Of a DNA stretch of 64,000 nucleotides, positions 48,016 to 60,062 are shown one piece after another; position 1 is the first letter of the stretch; each line of letters opens with the position of its first letter. The notes beneath the pieces were generated by a model. That model saw only the letters and a program-made list of their open reading frames with translations, had not been told where the DNA came from and searched no databases. This stretch comes from Rhododendron vialii. Its lineage: Eukaryota; Streptophyta; Magnoliopsida; Ericales; Ericaceae. The stretch is from NCBI RefSeq assembly GCF_030253575.1, contig NC_080567.1, positions 38,159,501 through 38,223,500 of the forward strand. Reading direction: 5' to 3'. The position numbers and the translations under genes are program-made.

Positions 48016-48586
48016 GTAGAGAACTGCAAAGGAGCCGAGTTGAGCTTTGCTGTGCTCAAGCATGTTTTTTAAGATTTCCACGAGCTCGAGGAAACCTTAA
48101 CAAGCTGAACTCGAACCGAGCTAACCTAGACTTGACTCTAGCTCGAGCTTATTCACAAGCCTCAGCGAACCAACAAAAATCTTACATTTATACTCACATA
48201 GATGTCTAAGATTACAAAGAAAGTTTTGATTGTGCAGCTATATGTAATTTATATGTACATACACTATAAGAAAAAACCTGTATCGCAAAAACAAACAAAA
48301 TTCCTTATGTTTTTTTTGTGGGAATTGTACATCAAGAGGTTAATTTTGGCTAAGAAATTATGTTATCTCCTTATGTGTTAAAAGGAAAATAAGATTTATC
48401 AAGCCAAGCTTTAGCATGCTCGTAAAATTTTTAGAGCTCGAGCCAAGCATTAGAGTGCTTGGACTTGTTTATAAAGTTTTTTAACGAACACAAGCTCAAT
48501 AAAAATGTAACAAGTTGAGCTCGAACGAGCTACTAACGTGCTGTGTCGCGAGCTGTTCACAAACTGCTTGGTCCATTTGCACCCCT
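48016..48586. mobile_element. Diverged hAT-like MITE, same family as 42976-43531
   Basis: Starts with AACTGCAAAGGAGCCGAGTT and ends TTGGTCCATTTGCACCCCTA, an imperfect inverted pair related to the younger element's ends. It shares the CTCGAGCTTATTCACAAGCCT...GAACCAACAAAA order. Target duplication is eroded, so it is older. Confidence 0.65.
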
Positions 48587-48589
48587 ATG

Positions 48590-49890
48590 TGCAGTGATGC
48601 AAATATAGTTTTTGGGTCAGATTGGTACAAGTATAATGAAAAGAGAAGAGTTACATGTACAATTAATTGAACAAATGGCATGCGAAGGTTGGTCTCTTAC
48701 AATTTAAGTTTTAACTCAACTTAACTAGTGGGGCCCAAGAGGGAGCACGAGCACTATTCCGTGCTCCCGAACTACATTTCTACTCCATTTGTACCACGAT
48801 TTTCATTTCGTCTGCTCTCTCATTTATACTCTCCCCCAATCACAGCAAGCTTGTTCTCGTCCATTAGAGAGGTAATTTTCCTCTCCCAAAATCGTTAAGA
48901 GAAATTGTTGGTACTAGGATATGATTTAACCCCTGTTCCTCATCGAAGACAGGTATTACACCAGAAAATTAGGGTTGAATCTGCTCACAATAACGAGCAC
49001 TGAATTTGTTGGTAGTATTTTAAGTTTTTTTATCTAGTACTCATCATTGTTTGAAAAACATTCTATAAATAGTGCTTAGAGTCGTTAAAGGGGATTATAG
49101 TTAGGGAGATCCTAGTTTTGCTCCTACATTTAGATGGGCTAGGTTGCATGTTCGAAAGCCTTACATAATGGTTATAAAACTAAACAACTACTCATGTTTG
49201 ACATCATATTGCATTCCGACACAATGCAGCAAATAGCTGACCAGATTATGCTAATCTCTACATAATTTCTGAGGGTAATTATAAGTGTGCCAAACATAAG
49301 GCTTTTTATGATAGCTAGCATGATGACGTGATTTCTTTTTCCAAATACTAGCGTCGTTTGTTTGCATTTCCTACCTTTTCCACTCTCTATTTGGAGGGTG
49401 TGTGCGATGCTGATCTTTATCTAATTTGCAGGATTCTGATAATCGTGGCCAAAAGAAGGCTATCATGGTAACTAGCATGACAAGGTATTTTTCTTGCTGA
49501 TCCTATCTTTAATATGCATATGGTTTGTCAAGACTTTTGCAACCATGCTTTAACTATCTCTCTCGAAATCAATTAGCCTTACAAGCACCATCTTTGGTAG
49601 TTGATGAATGTAGCCTAACCAAATAAAAACATGACAAAAAGGATAGAATTCCAGTCTAATATAAGACTATCAATGAAACACCGACATCATATTGGATTTG
49701 GGAAGAAATATGGCCATTCTCTAATCCATCTCACTATAGGAGCTCATGCCCATTGTTATATTCTGCACATTGCCTTGTACTACATGATTCATTTTTCTTC
49801 ATCTTTCATTTCTCTAGTTCTAAAATTGAAGCGAACAAATTTGGAAGGAAGCAAAACAACTTTCTGAGACAAAATTAGTTCATGGGATGT
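48590..49890. other. Intergenic with a dispersed repeat module
   Basis: No gene was assigned. 49046-49140 is an inverted copy of 50852-50942 and also matches part of the right end of the large inverted repeat (near 54555-54590). A short stretch at about 49433-49480 has exon-like borders (TTGCAG|GATTCTGATAATCG...ATG|GTAACT), but is too short to interpret. Confidence 0.4.
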
Positions 49891-49897
49891 TACATAC

Positions 49898-50320
49898 CTG
49901 ATCATCTTCTTGTTCACCAAGTTCTGCTGCAACTTGAAGTTGCCTAACTAACTCCATTCCTTCTCCTATTTGTTGTTTTTCGTCTTGATTGAGCAAATCA
50001 TCAACGAGAAGGAGTCCACTATCTTTCAGGGCTTGAATAAGCCCTTTCCCTTCGTCTTTTATGTCCTTGCCACATAATGCGATGTAGGGACTAGGACCTA
50101 ACAAAGCAAATTGCACTTGATTGTGTTTTAACATGATTATTGTATAAATTAAAGATAAACATGCATAATTGTGGGTAGAAACATAACCTGAGTCATATTG
50201 TAACTCAAAGGGTATTGCTCGGAGCTGAAAGTAGCAATAAACACTCATGGACGAGGGACATGATGCGGGGAGGCTGAAAGAAGTCTCACTCGTGTGAAGA
50301 ACTGTGCTGCTCTTCATTAC
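49898..50320 (-). CDS. Two-exon fragment of an unidentified protein gene
   Basis: Two exons with good splice sites join in frame: 50320-50188 (acceptor GTTAG, donor CAG|GTTATG) and 50097-49898 (acceptor TTGTTAG, donor CAG|GTATGT). The joined peptide runs from MKSSTVLHTSETSFSLPASC through RAIPFELQYDSGPSPYIALC to GKDIKDEGKGLIQALKDSGL and ends in an acidic, Gln-rich stretch (QVAAELGEQEDDQ). The composition is protein-like and differs from the surrounding repeats. I do not recognise the family. ATG at 50317 could be a start, but the acceptor just before it makes an internal exon more likely. Further exons were not found on either side, so it may be a fragment carried or copied into the repeat region. 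It sits between two copies of the 49046 module. Confidence 0.45.
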
Positions 50321-50744
50321 CTAACAATCAAAATAGCAGTCAACATGATGTCTAGGTTAAATGTACACATGTTTTTTTTCCTTGTGACTGCACGGAATGT
50401 TATTCATCCAAACTAGATGCTGATTATAAAGAAACGACAGACATCCTACTGTGCACTAATCTAGAGATCATAAGTCATTAGTACATTTTAGGTGGAACAA
50501 CATGGAGCCGTTAATTAGGTAACATCATTCCAATTTAGTCGAAGTAATGACATAGGGGTCCTACTTTACGATAACCAAATTCCCTAAGCATGTCCATGTT
50601 CCTTTGTTTTGACGGATATTCTGCTACATGGTTATTGAGAATGTAATTGAATAAACTATGACAAATTTGACCCAACTTTTTGATCCACACATGCCCCAAG
50701 TCAATATCACGATATGCAACATGAACTAGTTAGAGTATTTTTGC

Positions 50745-50800
50745 TATTTTGCTATCTAAGTGGTTTAAGCAACATAGTCCTGGGTTTTTGTCCAAATAGG
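50745..50800. repeat. Direct repeat flanking the left inverted-repeat arm (copy 1)
   Basis: The phrase CTAAGTGGTTTAAGCAACAT...CCTGGGTTTTTGTCCAAATA occurs here and again at about 52183-52231, just beyond the other end of the arm. Confidence 0.8.
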
Positions 50801-50916
50801 TCAAACTTTTACAACAATAATGTAAGGCTAGCAAACAAGCAACACATCCCATCTGAATGTAGGAGCAAACAAGGATCTCCATAGCTATAATCCCCTTTAA
50901 TAACTCTGAAACACTA

Positions 50917-52152
50917 TTTATAGAATGCATTTCAAACAATAATAATGGCCTATGAACAAGTAATCCTTCTACCAAATCCATCGTCTTTTTTTCTAAAGGC
51001 TTCTGTATTTATATGTATGTTTGAGCTTGTTTCTAAAGTCATCTTTTGACATTCATAGTTTTCAGTATCTCATTGGGTCAATAGCTTAAGATTTTTGTTT
51101 TGCTTTTGTCAAATCGCTAGGAGAGGTCATTTACATGTCATGCAACGGGACACTACAAAAGCTATGTGTGAGTCCATGAGATAACCAAGCTCAGCAACTA
51201 AACCATTTCCAGAGATAGCCCTAAACAAAGGGAGAGTCTCTTTAAAGGGGAGAAACAATCAATTTTTGGCTCAGACAAGTTTTGAGCCCCTGACCTCCCA
51301 ATTAGGCGTATACATGGGTGGCCAACTAGGCTAAATCCAGTTGGTTCGGTTCAAGAAAGCTCTTTTGGAGATCTGATGTAGCCGAGCGTCTGATTATTTG
51401 TCCTATTTTGCGACTCTAGTTTCCCTTGATTTCCCATAGTTCATTTATTGTCAACTTGGTGGGACTAAACGATGGTATCCATACACGGGAAATATACAAC
51501 TCGATTTTTCTTTGATATCTCAGTATTTGTTATTCATATAGTTGGAAGCTGCTGGCCAAATTTGATATACTCTCTGACAGATGAAATAAGTGCAATTTAA
51601 CTGTCTATTTCAATGAATTGAAAACTGAAGTTTTCCTGTGTCAGTTGTCCCTGCATAAGTGCTTACTCCAATTAGTGTCTGAAAATTCCTTCCTGTGCTG
51701 CAAGGTGTACTCTAGCAGATTCTTGTGTTAATGCTCCTCAGTTTAGTGTCATTCTGTTAACGTAAAAAAACAAAGATGTCATAAGTAGCATTTTACATAA
51801 CTAATATATCACAATTGGCATTGACATAATTTCTAATAGATGAACTTTAGTGTCCTCTTTTGTACATGGAAAAGGAAATGTCAATCATGTTTACTGCAAA
51901 TATTTGTCTTCCTAACCCCTATATGATCTGGAAGTGTGGCATCTCCTTTCACTCTTACTAAGAATATCTAATTTTAGTTTCTTCAGCATCACAACAGGAT
52001 CTAATAATTTGTATACTGAAGACAGTTTACACTTAGTCATTGATGTTCCCTGTTATCATCTGGAGCACAAGTCAAATGACTCACTGGCAGCGCATGCTCT
52101 ATATACAAGGCATGGCTGAAAAATGAAGCATCTAAGCTCGACAATCTGCCCC
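50917..52152. repeat. Large inverted repeat, left arm
   Basis: Matches the reverse complement of 53335-54590 over its whole length by eye, with scattered substitutions and small indels. Landmarks are CTATTTATAGAATGCATTTC at the outer end, TCTCATTGGGTCAATAGCTT, AGTGCTTACTCCAATTAGTG, and GACAATCTGC at the inner end. A tRNA-derived SINE-like stretch (minus strand TAGCCTAGTTGGCCACCC ... GGGGCTCAAAAC) lies at about 51265-51350. Confidence 0.85.
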
Positions 52153-53334
52153 ATGAACTTGTTAAACTATTTTGCAATTTTGCTAATCTAAGTGGTTTAA
52201 CCAACATGGTCCTGGGTTTTTGTCCAAATATCCTGCTTCGTTTGTAGCATACTGTAAGCGGAGAGGGGTTTGAGGGTCCGAGTGATTCTCTTTGGCAGAA
52301 TTTTCTTTAAGTACTCACCTTGCTTCCAAATTTGAAGGGCTTACAGAAAAGGGTGATTCTATTGAACCCACAGCAGTTTTCTTTAGACCAAGTTTCTTTC
52401 TAAAACCACTTAAAAACTTTAGTTTAATCCCTAACATACCCTCATCCTTAGCAAACCCTAGACCCCATTCTTTCCCAATCCATATACTAACCCATCAACC
52501 ACCACCATCGGCACAGCCTCCGGCTGCCCCTCAATTTAATTGCAATGGGTTCTACTACTGGCAAAGAATCTGGTCAAAGAATTGGGATCGTTTTAGCTCC
52601 CTTCCCAGCCCAGCAGTCCACTGCATTTAATTTGCGTTGGCAGGTATCTTGGTTGAGGGGCAGGGGAGGTTGATGGCATTGGTTGGTGAGGGAGTGTACA
52701 AAAAATTAGGTTTAGGGTCAGTTAAAGATGAAAGCATTTTAGGTAACATCGAGACTTTACAGGTGTTGGGAGAAATGGTGCTAGACAGAATGCTTTTGGT
52801 CTAATACAATCACCCTACACAAAATCATACAAGTTACTCCATGTGGCATAAAGAGGAACTGTATCAGAAAGAAACTGCATCACAATTATCTATTTTCACG
52901 CCTGCCCTGTGTCCAATTGTTGTGATGAGAGCCCCATAAGAAACAAAGTTTTAGATCAGCCATTGAAAAAACAGGAGATATAACAGGAAGTGAAAAGAGA
53001 GCAAGTGTTATACATCCAAACTTGTTTACACACACAGCGAGAGGAGGTTGAGGTAGGAGGGCAGATGAATACTATATGTAGGAAACTGAACCCTTTTCAC
53101 ACAAAACGTTGTAGCATACATCAAACACCATGTTTGTTCACAAGGATAACATCTTCCAAAAATTTCAGGTCTACGATGTGGCCAAAGAAGCTTGCAAAGG
53201 TATAGCAGAAATTTTAGGCCAGCAACAATTTTTCAGTGGAAGGTCAGACGCCAAATAATTCCTTGCTAAAGTTGCAATGACATTCAATTGTCATGTTGGT
53301 TTAATGTTGCTAATGTATATGGTTCTCATTTGGT
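52153..53334. other. Spacer of the large inverted repeat
   Basis: About 1.2 kb without a firm gene. A short frame at about 52546 (MGSTTGKESGQRIGIVLAPF...) ends at a plausible donor (GGCAG|GTATCT) and could be a first exon. Nothing downstream clearly joins it. Confidence 0.35.
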
Positions 53335-54590
53335 GCAGATTGTCAAGCTTAGATGCTGCATTTCTCGGCCATGCTCTGTATATACAGCATGCATTGCCAG
53401 TGAGTCATTTGACTTGTGCTTTAGATGATACAGGGGACATGAATAAGTGTAAATTGTCTTCAGTACACAAATTATTAGATCCTGCTGTGATGCTGAAGAA
53501 ACTAAAAATAGATATTCTTAGTAAGAGTGAAAGGAGATGCCAGAAGACGAATATTTCCAGTAAACATGATTGTCTGTTCAAAAAAACATGATTGACAGTT
53601 CCTTTTTTAATACAAAAGAGGACACTAGAGTTCATCAATTAGAACATATGCCAATGCTATTTGTGATTTATTAGTTATGAAAAATGCTACTTATGAAGTC
53701 TATGTTTTTTTACATTAACAGGATAACTCTAAACTGAGGAGCATCTTACAAGAACACAAGAATCTGCTAGAGCATACCTTGCAGCACAGGAATGCGTTAC
53801 ACAGTGACACTAATTGGAGTAAGCACTTACACAGTGACAAATGACAAGGGAAACCTTCAGTTTTCATTTCATTGAAATAGACTGTTCATTTGCACTTCTT
53901 TTATCTGTCAGACGATAGGTCAAATTTGGCCAGTAGCTTCCAACAATATGAATAACAAATACTGAGATATCAAAGAAAAATCGAGCTGTATAAATGCCCC
54001 ATGGATAGATACGATCGTTTTATCCCACCAACTTGACAATAGACAAACTATAGGAAACCAAGAGAAACTAGAGTCGCAAAATTGGACAAATAATCCGACG
54101 CTCAGCTACATCAGATCCCTGAAAGAGCTTTCTTGAACCAAACCAATTGGATTTAGCCTAGTTGGCCACCCTTGTATACTCCTAATTAAGAGGTCAGGGC
54201 CTCAAAACTTGCCTGAGCCAAGAAATGTTTGTTTCTCCCCTTTAAAGAGGCTCTCCCTTTGTTTAGGGCTATTTCTGGTAACGGTTGAATTATTGAGCTT
54301 GGTTATCTCGTGGATTCGTACATAGTTTTTGAAGTGTCCCGTTGTTGTAATTCTCCTTACATATGTAAATGACAACTCCTAGCGATTCAGAAAAACAAAA
54401 CAAAACAAAAATCCTAAGCTATTGACCCAACGAGATACTGAAAACTATGAATTTCAAAAGATGACTTTAGAAACAAGCTCAAACAAAGATTTAAAAATAC
54501 AGAAGCCTTTAGCAAAAAAGACCATGGATTTGGTAGAAAGATTACTTGTTCATAGCCCATCATTATTGTTTTAAATGCATTCTATAAATC
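53335..54590. repeat. Large inverted repeat, right arm
   Basis: Partner of 50917-52152. The inner end begins GCAGATTGTC and the outer end reads AAATGCATTCTATAAAT. It carries the mirrored SINE-like stretch at about 54148-54235. The kinase-like exons begin 68 bases beyond its outer end. Confidence 0.85.
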
Positions 54591-54657
54591 ATGCTAACTA
54601 ACAGTGCACCTTTCTTTTTATTTTATTTTTTCTCTTTTCCTTTTGAATTTTCTACAG

Positions 54658-56179
54658 CGCTCAAAATTCCCAAGATATTTACATATCAACAATTGTGGTA
54701 TTTTACACGGAACTTTGAGAAGTTTTTGGGAGGTGGGGCTTTTGGCGGTGTTTACCAAGGTTGGGTGACTGGCTCAAGAACCCAACAATCTGGAGTTGCG
54801 GCAGTTAAAGTCAGCACCAACATAGGTGGGGGCGTATCAAAGAACAGAGAAGAACAGTGGAAAGTAAGTGTGAGTTTCTCGTGATTTCAAGTTAAATAAG
54901 TATGCATTCTCATCGGTGTCATATCTTCAACAGAGGGAAGTCACGTTTTTAACCAAGTTAACTCGTCCGAACATCATCGAGTTAGTTGGGTACTCTGAAG
55001 ATGAAGGCAAGTTTTGCCTTGTGTACGAGTTCATGATGCATGGCACAGTGTACGATAACTTGGCAGGTAATAAAGCTTAATGATAACATAGCTTTATCTG
55101 CTCTTAGTCTAGAAGAATACTGTTGTATATTTGTCTAAATGTTCTTTATGCTAACTGTTTTTAACAGATCTTGATTGGCCCACCACAGTCAAGATTGCCC
55201 AAGGATCAGCTTCAGCAATGCAGCATATGCATGCTCAAAACCCAGCAGTAACCAACAGAGACTTTCGGGCGGCCAATATACTACTTGATAAGGTTGGTTA
55301 ATCATATAGAGCGCACAATCAACTCCTAAACTCAAAAATAATTCAGTTTACATTATGAATTGTAACAATTATTGTTGAAGTGCAGGAATATAACCCCAAA
55401 ATTAGCGACTTTGGCCTTGTGACAGCAGAAGGAGAAATACTTTGTGAAGGACCTACTGGATTTGCTGAGCTTATGGTTCGCAAAAGAGGTAAGAGACACA
55501 TTTGTTTCAATGTTGATGCTTATAATACACAACTACAATTACCTTTGACAAAGTGTGTTCTTTGCACTCATCTTAATCAGGTTTTCCCTATTCCCGAAAC
55601 CAAACACTTCTTTTCCACTTAAAAATCGATTAACTTTGAGTAAAAGTGAAAGGAATTAGAAGTTACGGAGACATAAACGCAAATAATTAATCAATAGTAA
55701 AGAAGGAGAGATCCAATTATTACATATGTTTTCCTGTTTATGGATTCTTCTCTCTTCAAATAGAAACAAACTGCATCAGTTTCACAACTGTTGTCATTAT
55801 TGTAACTCCCTCGCTGTGTATTCTTCCTACCCAAAGAATAAACTGAACGATGCATCTCCTAGTAAATAGAAGGGTTATTATGTCACTAATGCTCAAAGTG
55901 ATTGCTGGACAATCAACAAGGATCACTGACATGCACAATATGGGTATCTTCCTACTGCAACTTCTTACAAAAGACAAATTGACTGCATATCAGAAGGACA
56001 AGATCCAAAATGACTTCTATAAGGGACTTGATATCATATCCGACAAATTTCCAGCATGCCACAAGGATAAAGGAAAAATACTTATTTCATTGGCATTCCG
56101 TTGTGTTGGCGAGCATTCCAAACGACCAAACATAGAAGAGGTTGTCCAACAACTCCACCAAATCAGTTCTGCTACCTAG
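54658..56179 (+). pseudogene. RLCK-VII/PBL-like kinase, degenerate and lacking its first exon
   Basis: Exons 54658-54863, 54934-55066, 55168-55292, 55386-55488, 55863-56179 keep one frame. The order follows RLCK-VII kinases: IFTYQQLWYFTRNFEKFLGG, GGAFGGVYQG (Gly loop), AAVKV (Lys), RPNIIELVGYSEDEGKFCLV (YEFMMHGTVYDNL follows), TNRDFRAANILLD (catalytic loop, HRD His lost, Asp kept, Lys replaced by Arg), PKISDFGLV (DFG kept). After this the activation segment and the usual SDVYSFGVVLLE block are heavily altered (ITDMHNMGIFLLQLLT), and the APE region is not recognisable. The end CVGEHSKRPNIEEVVQQLHQ is normal. No N-terminal exon with a myristoylation start (MGNC) was found upstream, where the inverted repeat lies. 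It could be an expressed pseudokinase with an undetected first exon; a decaying gene copy seems more likely. Confidence 0.7.
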
Positions 56180-56192
56180 GTAAGATGGTGCT

Positions 56193-57690
56193 TGTAATAC
56201 CCCCGGTCCTGTAATTATGTTTAAGATTTGATTATGTGCTGTGTTTTGGGCTAATTAGGTCATTATTGCACTTGTTTTGCTTGGTAATTGAAAAAGGAGC
56301 ACAAGATGGCATTTGGACACACATGCACTAGATAATCTTTCCTTGTAGCCTGATAAGCCTGATAAAACAGTGCAGTGTAATACGTGTTCTTTTCTCCTTG
56401 TATCTATCTTCGACGACGTAGAGAGAGATAGGGAGAAAGAGAGAGAGAGAAACTGACTAAGAGAGGAAGAAGAAGAGAAGAAAAGGGGGAAAATCTAGGA
56501 TTGATCTTGCTAGACTTGAATTGAAGTTATAGACTTGGTAATTCGTACTCCTTATGCTTGAATTCATGTTCTTTATGTTGGATTTCATGTTTTAGTAGTG
56601 GAGTTCATGCTTTAGAATTTAGATAGTTGATTGCAAGTTGAAGTTGGGTTTGGGTTTGGGTTGAACTCTACTTGAATCTTTTAGACCCCGTTCGTTTAAG
56701 GGTTTTGGATTTTAGATTCTAATCATTATTCTATTTCTCTCCAATCATTACTCTTATTTTTCTCTATGTCTCTCCAATCATTACTCTATTTTTCTCTACA
56801 CTCATTACCTACAAATCCAAATCCAAAATCCCAATATGAACGGGGTCTTAAATTTCATGTTTAGAACTTGTTTTGATCCATGAATTAGTCGTTTCCAAAG
56901 TAGCTCTCTATGGTATCTATATGTTTGAGTGTGTTTTTGTGAAGTTTTGGTGTGAGTTTTAAGGTGTATTGAAAGGTTTTTGGGTTGGAAATCAAGGGAA
57001 GAACAAGCCGAATTTTTCTAGAAAATCTGCAGTTGCTACGGGTAATGAGCACAGAAATTGATTTGGATCTCTAGGCCTACCCTCTCTGATGCTTTTCCGC
57101 TTTGATTTGGAAGCATGATTCTGTAGCAAAACATCCCAGTAGCTCCTCAATTCTTGGGAGATTTAGGGGGACCACTGTTTCAGTGGTATTCTGAGATCAG
57201 CCACTTTGTGCATATATTGCCAAACGTTAGGTCTGTCTCCAATCATCCCCCACCCATACCCCCAACAACTGGGGACTAGATGGGTTCTGTTATTGTTGTT
57301 GTTGCTAACTTGCTTGCTACGAGTAGCAGGGTTTTTGTGCTACGGATAGCAAATGAACAAAATAGAAAACCTATGTTTGCAACGGGTAGCAAGGTTTATA
57401 GGTGCTACCTGGGAAAATTTATAAAACTTTGCTATGCTCATGTTTGATCGCATACACTTCTAGGACTTTATTGTAAGCATGAATAGAGACACATTTGGCA
57501 TTGACTAATCATATTTTCATTGCTTAATTGTTATAGGAGGTCCGTGTGATACTTGAATCGAGGTGAGTGACCTATCTAATACCTAAATTAAATGGTTTTA
57601 TACAAGTTTTCTACTTCAATGCTTTGTCAAACATGTTTTGTACTATGATATGAACTCCATGGAATATCAATGGAAGGTGGATATGTTTTC
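56193..57690 (+). other. Possible LTR-like sequence
   Basis: Starts TGTAATACCCCCGG, an LTR-type beginning. Near 57559 it carries a CGAGGTGAGT motif as in the two solo-LTR-like elements of this window. No matching end or target duplication was located, so only family resemblance is claimed. A GA-rich stretch lies at about 56420-56480. No gene was seen. Confidence 0.3.
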
Positions 57691-57694
57691 CGGT

Positions 57695-58566
57695 CTAAGA
57701 AGCACGGATCTAGATACGGATACGATACGATACGGATACGAGGATACGTGATTTTTTCAAAAAAAAGTGGGATACGATACGTTGGGGATACGTTGAATAT
57801 TAAAACAAATAAAAATAACAATAACAATAAAACCTTGATAAAAATAATAAAATCAAATTATGCTGTTAAAAAAAAAAACTGATAGATGAGAAACACTGTA
57901 TATACTGTATGTGTATATATATATATAGATAAAACCCTTGATAAAAACCCCTAAAATCATATTATACTGTGTATATATAGATATACATGATACACACACA
58001 GAGAGATGAGAGACGAGAGAGGAAGACGATAGAGAGAGACGAAAGAGAAGAGGGAGACGAGAGAGAGATATATATTTGCATATACACATATATATATATA
58101 CCTGTATATGTATAGATACATACATTGATACACACACGCAGATGAGAGACGAGAGGGAAGAAGAAGATGAGAGAGAGAAAGAGACGAGAGAGAGAGAGAG
58201 ATTTACAGTCTTTGTGAGAGATGAGAAATCGATGTCTTCTAAGTCTTCTCTGTTTTTGCCATCATTTCTCCCTTTCGTCTTAACCAGCAAGAAAAAAGAA
58301 TACCTATTGTCCTAATTACAGTTTGACCCATATATTTTAAGTAATAACATTTTTACCCCCGCGCGTATCCAAAACATATCCATAACGTATCCGAGCATAT
58401 CCGAAACGTATCTGGGCGTATCCGAAACGTATCCGGATGCAAAAAAATAATTTCAAAAACACGATACTCCAAAAAAACGTATCGGATACGTATCCGGAGC
58501 GTATCCGTATCCGATACGCGTACGGTACGTGATACAAAGGCCAAAAAGAGTATCCGTGCTTCATAG
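57695..58566. mobile_element. MITE-like element with CGGATACG repeats
   Basis: Ends CTAAGAAGCACGGATCTAGA and AGTATCCGTGCTTCATAG are imperfect inverted repeats, as are the neighbouring GATACGGATACG blocks. The centre (57830-58210) is AT-rich with GA and TA dinucleotide runs. Ends are close to those of 61540-62321 (CTATGTAGCACGGACAC), so both belong to one family. The target duplication is unclear. Confidence 0.7.
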
Positions 58567-59230
58567 GTTTTCCTATCAAGCAAAGCCATTACTACAATGT
58601 GACACACAAAACGCTAGGGATAATTCTAAGACGTTGAAGCTTATCCACTATCGGGGACACCTGGTAGCTACACAAGACTAGTGGAATATGCTTTACATAT
58701 CAAGGCTATATTTCTATGATTTTAATCTCTATGAAATGATTTTATTGTTGTCAATGGAAAGCATGTAACTTATGTATTGGTCTTTCATACGAGTTTGGGC
58801 TTATGTTATTTTCCACCTTTCAGGCAATGAGATGGGGTACCTTTTGGACATGCTTTGTATATGAGGACACATAGATAAGGACTTGTACTGTGTAAATGTT
58901 TGACTTGCAGTAGCTGTAGTTGGCTTGTTAAACTCTTGTACTATGCACAACTCCAGGTGGTTTGCCATGTAAAGATCCTTGTGTCAAGACTTCTAGTTTG
59001 ACCGCTCTGTATTAAGATCGGATTTGCTTCCGCTTGTCGTTATTTGAGTCCATTTAGTCATTTGCTAAGGAAATGTTATTTTGAAATGGCCTTAGTGATA
59101 GGATCACTGGTGCTTTGTTGAGACTAACACCTTCAGGGACGGGCTAGGGTCGTGAACACCAGTCAACTTTTACCTTTGAGACAGGTATACCCATTGGAAG
59201 GACCTGAAAAAAAAACCTATTTCTTTCAGA
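58567..59230. other. Intergenic, no gene recognised
   Basis: No coding or repeat structure identified. It may continue the LTR-like sequence interrupted by the preceding element. Confidence 0.3.
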
Positions 59231-59289
59231 TCTTAACGTCGCATCTGTACTTTTCAAGTGTTTGAAATATTTAGATCTAAACGGCATCT

Positions 59290-60062
59290 GTCGTCCCCTT
59301 AAAGACCCGGTTTGGAGATAGAATGGACCCTAATCTTCTAATATCTCAATCCTCCCAAGTAGCTTCTATTATCAAGAATAAGACATGGCATTGGGATAGA
59401 TCAAGGAACCCTGTTGTCAGAGAAATCTTGACTCACATCCCTCCAAATTTACAGCCTAACTCAGCAACTGAGGACTCTATTCTGTGGACATTAACAGCAA
59501 CGGGCAAATTTTCCACTAAAACTGCTTTGCATGGATTCAGGAATCCATCTCCTGAGGTCTTTTGGTACAATCTGATTTGGTTTCAACAGGCAGCTCCTAG
59601 ATGGTCTATTATTGAATGGTTGGCCATTAGAGCTCAATTATCTACAAAAGACAGAAAGCAGGTGTGGAAGATTACTAATAACGCTGATTGTGTTTTATGT
59701 TCTGGGGTGTGGAGAATCACTCCCATCTCTTCTTTTCATGCCCTTTTTCTTGCCAAGTCTGGAGTTACATTCTCAGATTGAACAATCTCACCAGGTCTCC
59801 TAGTACTTTGATACAGGAACTGAATTGGTTATGTCAAACTGTAAAAGGTAATGGGTTTGATGAAATCATTTTGTAAGTTGGCCCTAGCAGCTACCATTTG
59901 CTACCATTTACCACCTTTGGAAGGAGCGCAATGCTAGAATCTTTCAACATAAAATGGTAGACGTGAAAAGAATGGTCACAGTCTCACAGATATAAAATAT
60001 GCCTGAGTGATCCTTGAAGCTTCGGTTTGTTCAATAAACTCTGAACTTACAAAAAAAAAAAA
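59290..60062 (+). mobile_element. LINE 3' fragment with poly(A) tail
   Basis: The reverse-transcriptase zinc-binding (zf-RVT) region is recognisable: EDSILWTLTATGKFSTKTAL, then FWYNLIWFQQAAPRWSIIEW, LSTKDRKQVWKITNNADCVL(C). A frame change follows, and the missing part of the motif continues in another frame (ENHSHLFFSCPFSCQVW). It ends with AATAAACTCTGAACTTAC and a run of A. 5'-truncated and inactive. The flanks share a diverged phrase of about 33 bases (GCATCTGT..TTTTCAAGTG..TGAAATATT at 59240 and 60066), possibly an old target duplication. Confidence 0.78.

Noticed and set aside
56193-59200. A third, MITE-interrupted LTR downstream of the degenerate kinase
   Set aside because: An LTR-like start and a GAGGTGAGT motif are present, but no matching end or target duplication was located; listed only as a possibility.
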